From NCBI GenBank assembly GCA_003229935.1, contig QIGD01000087.1:1-6160 (forward strand): 6,160 bases of DNA, given 5' to 3'. The notes under the pieces were generated by a model. The model did not search any database. It was given only the letters and a program-made list of their open reading frames with translations, and was not told the DNA's origin. The translations under genes were made by a program, and so were the position numbers. Positions 1-6,113 of the stretch are shown in pieces (within the stretch, counting starts at the first letter, position 1; the number at the start of each line of letters is the position of its first letter). This stretch comes from Methanobacteriota archaeon (lineage in GTDB: Archaea > Hydrothermarchaeota > Hydrothermarchaeia > Hydrothermarchaeales > BMS3B).

Positions 1-208
1 ATAAATATTGAAAATAGTATGAAATTTTCTATTGACAAACATTCGCTGCTTAAAAACCCACTAAAGATTCATTAAAATCTAAGATTTTATGTGAAGGTGC
101 CAGATTAGGTGTGAAACGTTAAAACAATCAATAGAATCAGTAAAAAAACAGTTTCCTGATTTTGTTCCCAAATATGATGAAACTTTCTTTGATTTAATTA
201 TAGACTAA
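1..208 (+). pseudogene. 3' remnant of an unidentified upstream gene (frame-disrupted)
   Basis: No intact gene fills the first 278 bases. Three overlapping open stretches sit in different frames: 1-75 (ends TAA), 54-122 (ends TAA) and 95-208 (ends TAA). The last reads like real protein: it contains CETLKQSIESVKKQF and ends in KYDETFFDLIID, but has no ATG, GTG or TTG start and is preceded by TGA at 92-94. Joining the three frames, with one shift near the A-run at 52-56 and another near 107-115, would give a continuous C-terminal tail of roughly 65 residues. That suggests a gene decayed by small indels or a sequencing problem. The hairpin sitting on the final TAA supports 206-208 as a true gene end. 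I do not recognise the family. A chance open frame in AT-rich DNA remains possible. Confidence 0.3.
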
Positions 209-226
209 AGAGAACCTTCTCTTTAG
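205..226 (+). terminator. Perfect 10-bp hairpin on the upstream gene's stop codon
   Basis: The arms CTAAAGAGAA (205-214) and TTCTCTTTAG (217-226) are exact reverse complements separated by CC, so a realistic fold is 9 bp with a 4-base loop. The left arm includes the TAA at 206-208. There is no T-run directly after it, so it is not a classic intrinsic terminator. It could act as a bidirectional 3'-end or mRNA-stability hairpin, or insulate promoter P1, which begins 8 bases later. It could also be an operator. Confidence 0.45.
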
Positions 227-233
227 GTTTCAG

Positions 234-256
234 AAATCTTTTGATTCTTTTATAAA
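234..256 (+). promoter_or_regulatory. Promoter P1 of the surface protein-ATPase operon
   Basis: The TATA element TTTTATAAA lies at 248-256, centred about 26-27 bases before the ATG at 279, so transcription should start at or next to the ATG (leaderless mRNA). The 13-mer TGATTCTTTTATA (242-254) is identical in P2 and P3 and begins 37 bases before the start codon in all three. AAATCTT at 234-240 is also present in P3. No Shine-Dalgarno is seen before 279, which fits leaderless translation. Confidence 0.8.
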
Positions 257-278
257 GAGTCTCACGCATATATATTAC

Positions 279-347
279 ATGAAGAAAACAATTGTCTTAT
301 TGGGATTACTGCTACTTGGTGGATTTATAGTCACATCAGTACATGCT
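279..347 (+). other. Signal peptide coding segment
   Basis: Residues 1-23 show a positive N-region (K2, K3), a Leu/Gly/Ile/Val core and a small-residue cleavage site, V-H-A followed by V. The pattern fits signal peptidase I rather than a lipobox, because no cysteine follows. Confidence 0.88.
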
Positions 348-3347
348 GTAGAAGTAACAGGGGCAACACCCGGGTATATTGTTATAACTAACAATCATAC
401 AAATCTGACCTTTAGAGTGCCTGTTGCAATTCTCTCAGAAAGGAATTTGAATTCTTCATTCTATGAAAAAGCAAAGAGTCTGACTAAATCTTCAAAACCT
501 CTGCTTACATTATCTTACCCTTTCAATAATACGAAGAATTATAATAATTCTGTTCCAATCGTTGGGCAAGCACTTAGTGTTAATCAAATAAATTCTATAA
601 AATATTCTCTTGATAACGGGAGCTGGATATCCATCCATCTAGAAAGAAAAGGAGATATTTATGAGTTTAATACAACTATATTTGCGGTGAAAGGTAGTCA
701 TACTCTAATAATCAAAGCTGTAGATTCTAAGAATCATGTGAGCTCTTTGGAGGTTAACTTTGAGGTTGCGATTACAAAAGGGAGATGGGCTTTTTATAAA
801 GTGCCATGGCCAATTTACAGAGGGGGAACTTTCTATACCCAGACAGGTTATAAAATAGTTATAAAGAATGATTGGAGTTATTCTGATTATTTAAGTGGAA
901 AACTTCCTTCAATATATGTATATTCTCCAGATGGTAAGCTTTATGCTCAACTAAAAGAGAGCGTCATTAAGGCCGTGCCAGGCAAATTGGTGTGGAACTA
1001 TAATGCTGTAAAATCTATATCATCAAATGCTGATTGGTGTTTTTGGACATATCAGTGGTTGATGACACCTAATAATGTAGGGCATACTGATCCAGGTAGT
1101 GGTAGACTTCAATTAAATAATGTAAAGATATATCTCTACGAAACACAAAATGCTGGAGCTAATTGGAAACAGACATATAAAGTAGATAATTTTAATGCAC
1201 AGTATGGGCAACCTGATTATATTCATGGTGATTTATTTACTGCTGTAAGATTATACAATGGTCCTAATTTGGCAGTAAGTGATGGTTATTGTGGATTTTT
1301 AAATATTAAAAATCCTTACCTCCCTGGAGATTATGCTTCTCCTGAGATACTTGGAGCTGGATATCATGTTTATACAAAAACAACAAAATATGTATCTTAT
1401 TATAATGTGTACACTACTCCTGTAACATATACTTATTATCCACCTATTAAAAGTAATATAAAATTAATTAAGTTTAATTACATTTCAAATAAAACAGGGT
1501 TGAATATATTAGTGCATGATGATGATGCTAACCCAATTACATATAAACAATTTACATCAAATGACGGGATTTTTGACTTGAATATAAATGAACTTAAAAG
1601 ATATTTGTATAATGCAACTCTTAATTTAAAAGTAGATATAAATGGGAAACCTACCACGCCAATCGATGATTATTTTGTATTGAGTGATTACCCGGACGAG
1701 TGGGAAACATATACTATTTCAAAGATTACTGCTCCAAATAAGGTATATAGTATTAACCCATCAACAGCAGGGTTAATTCCAAATCAGGTGAACACTGTTG
1801 TAGTTAAAGCCACTGATGCTGCTGGAAGAGTAACTACAAAGAATATAAATGTGTATTATGATAACAAGCCACCTGCTATTGCAGTTTCACCTTATAAGAA
1901 AACTAAAACACCTATTTTAGTCTATGACAATGGGAATTATGGTATAAGTCCATGGGGTAAGAGAATAACAGGATGGCCAGACTCTACAGCAGGATGGATA
2001 TGGACTCAGAAATCCACATCTGTTGTACCTCCTGGCAGTGTTACACTTATGAAGTCATTCACTGTGAGTAAAAGTGGCACTTTCACATTCTACACAACAG
2101 CAGACAATTCATTTACTCTGTCTGTTGACAGTAAAAATATACTAAGTGGCAACAATTGGCAGAAGGCTTATAAGACTACTTACAATCTTTCTGCTGGGAC
2201 ACATACCATTAAAATAATAGCGACAAATGCTGGAACATCTCCAAATCCTGCTGGTGTCCTCTTTGCAATGTATAGTTCAACTGGGAAATTAATACTTCAG
2301 TCAGACAGAACTTGGAATCATGGATTTATTGTTGCGACTTTATTCAATGGACAGGTCACATTGGACGTAAGTGATATTTCAGGAGTTAGAGCTATAAATG
2401 TTACCACTGTTCCTTATGGGACTATAATTTATGGGGATACTTCTTATACTCTATCAAAAAGTAACCCTTGGGCTGCTATTCTTACTCACAAGATAACTGA
2501 TACAAACCTATCTCAAACTATTCAAGAAAAACTTGAAATAATGGTACCTGATAAAACTGTGACAGTCAGTATAAAAGCAGAAGATGGTGTGTTTAATACA
2601 ATAAAAAAGAATTATACATTTACTTATTCTGTTCCAATCGTTCAGCTGACTTCTGAAGAGAATAACGGAAGGTATACTCCTCTTAAAAACACAGGTGAAT
2701 TTACAGCAACAACATATGGTGAGCCAGCTATATCTGTAAGTTTGAAGTTGAATAACAGTGATTGGGTTTTAATGAAACACGTTACAACAAATAATTGGAT
2801 TCTCAACGACCCAAGCATTCTATTCAAACCCAATGCATGGAATACTGTAACTCTACATGCTGTTGGAGAGAACAATAAATCCACAACTGAAACAACAAAG
2901 TTTTATTATGGTGAATCAATATCCTGGAACTTTAACACACCTTCTAATCGGACTGGGTGGTTTAACTACCATCTGGCGAGCACTAAAAATAATATATATT
3001 TGGAGGGTCATAGTAGTGCATGGGCAACGTCTAATATTAATAAAGGGATTGTTGTTAAAATAGGTACTAAAACGAATAATATTGGTATGACTGGTGGGAA
3101 ATGGAAGTTATATTCCCTCAACTTAACAAGAGGTGTTTATAACATAAAATTTTACGAGAAAGTAGGGTATCCTGGTAATATTTATGGTTGGGTAACAGTA
3201 CTGAAAGAATTTGGGGAAGTAAAACTTGGAGTTTCTAACCCATCAGTGTTACAATTCACAGGAAAAACATGGTATAGTATATCTAAACCTGATTATTGGT
3301 CATGGTATACTGCTTATGGTGCTAGTGATAATGTGAGTGTCAATTAA
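279..3347 (+). CDS. Large secreted modular surface protein/adhesin
   Basis: This 1022-residue protein starts with a Sec signal peptide: KK, a hydrophobic core at residues 5-18, then V-H-A with likely cleavage after A23. The rest is beta-rich and modular. It has an Ig-like unit at about 73-165 (contains YSLDNGSW and IIKAVDSKNHV), a Trp/Tyr-rich central region with the only two cysteines (C254, C338, a possible disulfide), an Ig-like segment near 386-532, a PA14/galactose-binding-like unit at about 563-680 (FYTTADNSFTLSVD, then NPAGVLFAMYSS), another Ig-like unit at about 785-878, and a C-terminal beta-rich domain (about 880-1022). More than a dozen N-X-S/T sequons suggest archaeal N-glycosylation. 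There is no C-terminal membrane helix, sortase motif or PGF-type anchor, so it is released or held by partners. The ATG at 279 is fixed by promoter P1. It is probably co-transcribed with the downstream ATPase. PA14-like and Ig-like units typically bind glycans or build stalks, so a role as attachment protein of a conjugative element, virion or cell surface is inferred, not shown. Confidence 0.93.
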   Translation: MKKTIVLLGLLLLGGFIVTSVHAVEVTGATPGYIVITNNHTNLTFRVPVAILSERNLNSSFYEKAKSLTKSSKPLLTLSYPFNNTKNYNNSVPIVGQALSVNQINSIKYSLDNGSWISIHLERKGDIYEFNTTIFAVKGSHTLIIKAVDSKNHVSSLEVNFEVAITKGRWAFYKVPWPIYRGGTFYTQTGYKIVIKNDWSYSDYLSGKLPSIYVYSPDGKLYAQLKESVIKAVPGKLVWNYNAVKSISSNADWCFWTYQWLMTPNNVGHTDPGSGRLQLNNVKIYLYETQNAGANWKQTYKVDNFNAQYGQPDYIHGDLFTAVRLYNGPNLAVSDGYCGFLNIKNPYLPGDYASPEILGAGYHVYTKTTKYVSYYNVYTTPVTYTYYPPIKSNIKLIKFNYISNKTGLNILVHDDDANPITYKQFTSNDGIFDLNINELKRYLYNATLNLKVDINGKPTTPIDDYFVLSDYPDEWETYTISKITAPNKVYSINPSTAGLIPNQVNTVVVKATDAAGRVTTKNINVYYDNKPPAIAVSPYKKTKTPILVYDNGNYGISPWGKRITGWPDSTAGWIWTQKSTSVVPPGSVTLMKSFTVSKSGTFTFYTTADNSFTLSVDSKNILSGNNWQKAYKTTYNLSAGTHTIKIIATNAGTSPNPAGVLFAMYSSTGKLILQSDRTWNHGFIVATLFNGQVTLDVSDISGVRAINVTTVPYGTIIYGDTSYTLSKSNPWAAILTHKITDTNLSQTIQEKLEIMVPDKTVTVSIKAEDGVFNTIKKNYTFTYSVPIVQLTSEENNGRYTPLKNTGEFTATTYGEPAISVSLKLNNSDWVLMKHVTTNNWILNDPSILFKPNAWNTVTLHAVGENNKSTTETTKFYYGESISWNFNTPSNRTGWFNYHLASTKNNIYLEGHSSAWATSNINKGIVVKIGTKTNNIGMTGGKWKLYSLNLTRGVYNIKFYEKVGYPGNIYGWVTVLKEFGEVKLGVSNPSVLQFTGKTWYSISKPDYWSWYTAYGASDNVSVN

Positions 3348-3357
3348 ATAAGATAGA

Positions 3358-3362
3358 GTGAT
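3358..3362 (+). promoter_or_regulatory. Shine-Dalgarno for the ATPase gene
   Basis: GTGAT, part of GAGTGATT, matches the archaeal anti-SD complement (GGTGATC core) and lies 4 bases before the ATG at 3367. It decides the start: the longer alternative beginning with GTG at 3358 would use this very motif as its start codon and has no good ribosome site of its own. No TGATTC/TATA promoter is seen upstream, so this gene depends on read-through from the preceding gene. Confidence 0.6.
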
Positions 3363-3366
3363 TAAC

Positions 3367-4767
3367 ATGTCATTATTAGAGTATATTTACGACACATATT
3401 TTAAGCCTGGGCAGGAGCATATAGATTATGTCTTGCAGGAACAGGCAAAAGCAGGATATATCAATCTTCTGTTACCTGACCTTGCTTCAAGAGTACCATG
3501 GGTAGGGCTTCCAGATCCAGACCCTGAATTTATTATTCCAGAAGAAGATACACCTATCTCAGTATATACAGGCAGGACAGAGCACCTCAAGATGCCTGTA
3601 TTCTGGATGCCTCTGAGTTTAATGAATCCACATTTATTAGGAGTAGGTACAACAGGTGCAGGTAAATCAACACTGGTAAAGACTATGACAATCAGAATGG
3701 CTAGAGAAGGCGTGCCTAATATACTTTTCATAGACTTTATTGGTGAGTATGCAAGGTTCGTTGAATACTTTATGAAAGGTAAAGTGGTTAGACTTGGAAC
3801 AGAAGGAAATAATATCAATCTTTTAGACTTATCCTCTACACATCCACGTCTTAGGGTAGAGCAGACCCTCTCTGCTTTATCATCAGAACTTAATCTAGAT
3901 AATGCACCACGACAGAGAAATATACTCAGAAGGGCTATCTCAAAGGCTTATAAAGACGCTGGAATACCTATAAGTGAAAAAAGCATATCACGAGATTTCT
4001 GGGCGAAGTATAACAAACTCAGCCCTACTATGAAAGATGTGTACAATATCATAAGAGATATGATGAAAGAAGAGGATTCAGGAAAGTTCATGGTAGGTAG
4101 TAAAGGTGGGAGAGAATCAAGTGAAGGTATGCTTGACAAGTTAGAGAAATATAACCACCCTCCATATGATTCTATCACTTCTAAAAGCACTGTTAACCTG
4201 GAGAAAATTCTTACGAATCCAGGGGTATTAAGTATAGACCTCTCAGGATTCCCTACTGAAGATATGAAAATAATGACTGCTATAATGCTTTTACATTTAC
4301 AAGAGCAGTTTATGCGTACCTTCCCATCCAATACTGGAGAAATAAGGACTTTTATAGTAATAGATGAGGCATGGAAATTACTTAAATTAAAAGAGAATAA
4401 TCCTCTTTCAGTCATGGCAAGAGAAGCAAGAAAATATGGCCTGGCTCTTCTCATACTTTCTCAAAGACTGAAAGATTCAGATAATGATTTATTCAGCCTG
4501 TTTGGTACCTACGTTATTCTCAACCTGACAGAAGCAGAGGACATAAATTATCTTAAAGATAGTCTTAATCTTACTTCCAGAGAAGTAACTAAAATTCGTA
4601 ATGCAAAAAGAGGTGACGCTATTATTTCTCTAAAAGTTTCTCAGCAGGGGCAGGTTAGATTTTGGATAACCGTAGACCCTATATTGAGTACAGACCTGAT
4701 AGAGATAGTGTTTCCAGAAGTGCCAGACCTTGATAGTATAATCAAGGAAGTTTCAAAAATATATTAA
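3367..4767 (+). CDS. VirB4/HerA-family pump ATPase
   Basis: From the ATG at 3367 the protein is 466 residues; a GTG at 3358 would add three (MIN). It is a RecA-fold P-loop ATPase of the HerA/VirB4 (COG0433/COG3451-like) group. Walker A is GTTGAGKST (94-102, K100). ILFIDFIGEY follows, the equivalent of the family's 'D-x-x-GEY' segment. Walker B is FIVIDEAW (D333, E334, W336), the DEAW form typical of VirB4/TraC. ILSQR with S365-Q366 is the sensor motif. The N-terminus is short, lacks the large VirB4 N-terminal domain and has no membrane helix, so it is a soluble or peripherally bound motor. Known relatives form hexamers that move DNA or protein through type IV secretion systems, or process DNA ends (HerA-NurA). 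No nurA is present here, which favours secretion, conjugation or packaging over repair. It begins only 19 bases after the secreted protein gene, implying one operon. Confidence 0.92.
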   Translation: MSLLEYIYDTYFKPGQEHIDYVLQEQAKAGYINLLLPDLASRVPWVGLPDPDPEFIIPEEDTPISVYTGRTEHLKMPVFWMPLSLMNPHLLGVGTTGAGKSTLVKTMTIRMAREGVPNILFIDFIGEYARFVEYFMKGKVVRLGTEGNNINLLDLSSTHPRLRVEQTLSALSSELNLDNAPRQRNILRRAISKAYKDAGIPISEKSISRDFWAKYNKLSPTMKDVYNIIRDMMKEEDSGKFMVGSKGGRESSEGMLDKLEKYNHPPYDSITSKSTVNLEKILTNPGVLSIDLSGFPTEDMKIMTAIMLLHLQEQFMRTFPSNTGEIRTFIVIDEAWKLLKLKENNPLSVMAREARKYGLALLILSQRLKDSDNDLFSLFGTYVILNLTEAEDINYLKDSLNLTSREVTKIRNAKRGDAIISLKVSQQGQVRFWITVDPILSTDLIEIVFPEVPDLDSIIKEVSKIY

Positions 4768-4770
4768 CTG

Positions 4771-4779
4771 TTTTTTTTT
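4771..4779 (+). terminator. Oligo-T terminator of the first operon
   Basis: A run of nine T begins 3 bases after the ATPase stop codon, with no hairpin. Archaeal RNA polymerase commonly terminates at such T tracts. It lies directly against promoter P2, so it would separate the two transcription units. Confidence 0.6.
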
Positions 4780-4782
4780 CTC

Positions 4783-4797
4783 TGATTCTTTTATATA
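4783..4797 (+). promoter_or_regulatory. Promoter P2 of the MinD-like gene
   Basis: TGATTCTTTTATA at 4783-4795 extends to TTTTATATA (4789-4797). The TATA centre is about 27 bases before the ATG at 4820, predicting a leaderless transcript. Upstream of the shared 13-mer it differs from P1 and P3, with the T9CTC tract in place of AAATCTT. Confidence 0.8.
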
Positions 4798-4819
4798 CTT
4801 TGCTTTTAGTTTAGATGAT

Positions 4820-5635
4820 ATGTCAAGTATCATATGTGTCAGTGGAGGTAAAGGAGGAGTTGGAAAGTCGTTCATATCAATCAATTTAGGATATTGGATG
4901 TCCAAGCTTCTCCACCGACACGTTCTTGTAATTTCTGCTGACCCTACCAATAAAACTGTTGATAGGTATATTACTCACTTTTCAGAGTATGGATGGGATG
5001 ATTTTCTCAAAGGGACTGCTCTTGACATAGATGAATGTCTCAGCAGGACTAATGTTGAAAATCTGTATGTAGTCCCTGCAAGAACTGAAGATTTTTTAGA
5101 TATTGACCCAGATTTAAGAAAGATAATGACTCGTTTGGACTTTTTCAGGAGAGATGTGTTATCAGGGAGCTTTGGGGCAGTTATTTTAGATACCCCTGCG
5201 GGTTACAATGCAATCAACCAGATTTATTCTAGAATTTCACAGACAAATCTTGTGGTGGCAACACCAAGAGAAGATGACATACGTGGAGTTTTAGAATTTC
5301 TCTCACTTCTCAGGGCAGGGTGGAGAGAAAGTTGGAAAGAAGATGTGAAAGGATTGCAGGGTATTGTGAATATGATTTATAGTAAAGAAGAGGCAAGACA
5401 GGTTTGTACAACATTAAGTCTTCCTCTATTAGGGTATGTAGGTTATACTAAGAAAAAAGAGGAAGCAACGAAACTGGGGGAGATTTACAGCAATCTTTTC
5501 CCATCAGACCCTGTGACCTTGCAGATGAAAGATATAACACTCTCTCTATTGGGAAGAAGTCCTATAACAAATAATACATCATCTTTCTTCAGCCTGTACC
5601 AGAGAATCAAGAACTCAATCTTCTCCTCTGGCTAA
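4820..5635 (+). CDS. MinD/ParA-family ATPase
   Basis: This 271-residue protein is a complete deviant-Walker ATPase. The deviant Walker A GGKGGVGKS spans residues 9-17, with signature Lys K11 and P-loop Lys K16. The ISADP segment (D41) fits Walker A'. AVILDTPAG at 120-128 (D124) is the Walker B/switch II motif. Length and motif spacing are normal for MinD/ParA. The last residues (FFSLYQRIKNSIF, then SSG) could form an amphipathic helix like the MinD membrane-targeting sequence, suggesting ATP-dependent dimerisation and membrane binding. Family members position plasmids, chromosomes, division machinery, archaella or secretion complexes (VirC1 at the T-DNA system). Beside a VirB4/HerA-like motor, a role in placing that machine or its DNA is plausible but inferred. 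No ParB-like partner or parS-like repeats are visible. The start at 4820 is set by P2 spacing; an ATG at 4815 is out of frame. Confidence 0.92.
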   Translation: MSSIICVSGGKGGVGKSFISINLGYWMSKLLHRHVLVISADPTNKTVDRYITHFSEYGWDDFLKGTALDIDECLSRTNVENLYVVPARTEDFLDIDPDLRKIMTRLDFFRRDVLSGSFGAVILDTPAGYNAINQIYSRISQTNLVVATPREDDIRGVLEFLSLLRAGWRESWKEDVKGLQGIVNMIYSKEEARQVCTTLSLPLLGYVGYTKKKEEATKLGEIYSNLFPSDPVTLQMKDITLSLLGRSPITNNTSSFFSLYQRIKNSIFSSG

Positions 5636-5657
5636 AGTTCTCTGTTGCCATCAACTC

Positions 5658-5680
5658 AAATCTTCTGATTCTTTTATAAA
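5658..5680 (+). promoter_or_regulatory. Promoter P3 of the compact ParA-like gene
   Basis: This stretch equals P1 at 22 of 23 positions; the only difference is C5665 against T241. TGATTCTTTTATA is at 5666-5678 and the TATA element TTTTATAAA at 5672-5680. The ATG at 5703 is again 37 bases from the start of the 13-mer, so a leaderless transcript is expected. No T-run terminator is seen between the preceding stop codon and this site. Confidence 0.8.
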
Positions 5681-5702
5681 CTATCTCTTATTTCTTAAGG
5701 TT

Positions 5703-6113
5703 ATGTCTAAAATTGCGCTTATAGGAACTGGGGGTGTAGGGAAGACTATCATTGCCGTGGCTGTAAAGGAATTAAGTGATAGTGTAGAGGTGTACGACTT
5801 TGATCCTCTCTGTGGATTGAGGCACCTCGAGCCAGATGTGAAGACAGAAAAGCATACCCTTGTACAACCATCCGTTATAGATACTCGTGCAGGGGAATGG
5901 CTTATCAGATTCTTACTCAAACACCCTGATGTGAAGATTCTTATTGTGACAACACCTGATGTGCATAAAGTTGAAGAGACCAGAGAGTTGATTGCAAGTT
6001 TAGAATATTATAAAGTTTATAATCCAGTTGTTGGGGTTGTAATCTCTAAAAATGTAGGAAAAGAATCTGTAAACTTAGGAATAAATGTTGTTGGCACTAT
6101 ACCATACTCATAA
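5703..6113 (+). CDS. Compact ParA/MinD-like P-loop ATPase, apparently ending early
   Basis: The 136-residue reading frame begins MSKIALIGTGGVGKT. The P-loop GTGGVGKT (residues 8-15, K14) has Thr9 where MinD/ParA proteins carry the signature lysine. DFDP (D34) resembles the Walker A' segment, and VIDTRAG (D60) is the Walker B/switch II match. ILIVTTPDVHKVEETRELI then fits the MinD beta-strand and helix. Only 26 residues separate D34 from D60, against 83 between the equivalent Asp residues of the MinD-like neighbour, so much of the usual interface region is absent. The frame stops at GTIPYS-TAA, just where MinD proteins read 'IPYD' and continue for several tens of residues. It may be a nonsense or frameshift product, a recoded gene or a natural minimal ATPase. 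The matching promoter and clean codon pattern argue that it is expressed. A role as partner or antagonist of the upstream MinD-like protein is speculation. Confidence 0.8.
   Translation: MSKIALIGTGGVGKTIIAVAVKELSDSVEVYDFDPLCGLRHLEPDVKTEKHTLVQPSVIDTRAGEWLIRFLLKHPDVKILIVTTPDVHKVEETRELIASLEYYKVYNPVVGVVISKNVGKESVNLGINVVGTIPYS

Noticed and set aside
266..278. Alternating CATATATATTA read as a second TATA box
   Set aside because: It is too close to the ATG at 279 to direct a start at or before it, and the TTTTATAAA at 248-256 has the right spacing.
2642..2884. Minus-strand open frame inside the secreted protein gene
   Set aside because: It lies wholly inside a strongly supported + strand gene, has no promoter or ribosome site, and its translation shows no domain.
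2857..3063. Second + strand frame (68 codons) inside the secreted protein gene
   Set aside because: Overlapping frame with no motif and no start signal; the main frame is continuous through it.
3358..3366. GTG start for the ATPase three codons upstream of the ATG
   Set aside because: The GTG is part of the GTGAT Shine-Dalgarno that serves the ATG at 3367; it is not fully excluded.
3426..3818. Minus-strand open frame of 130 codons opposite the ATPase Walker A region
   Set aside because: It is the mirror of conserved ATPase codons, with no independent start signals.
3948..4454. Minus-strand open frame of 168 codons opposite the ATPase
   Set aside because: Same reason: the + strand carries Walker B and the family motifs here.
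4753..4950. Minus-strand open frame over P2 and the start of the MinD-like gene
   Set aside because: It covers a well-supported promoter and P-loop, and its translation is low-complexity and unlike any family.
5681..5920. Minus-strand open frame of 79 codons opposite the compact ATPase
   Set aside because: Shadow of the P-loop coding region; no promoter or ribosome site.
6111..6113. Pyrrolysine-type recoding of the early stop
   Set aside because: The codon is TAA; pyrrolysine uses TAG.
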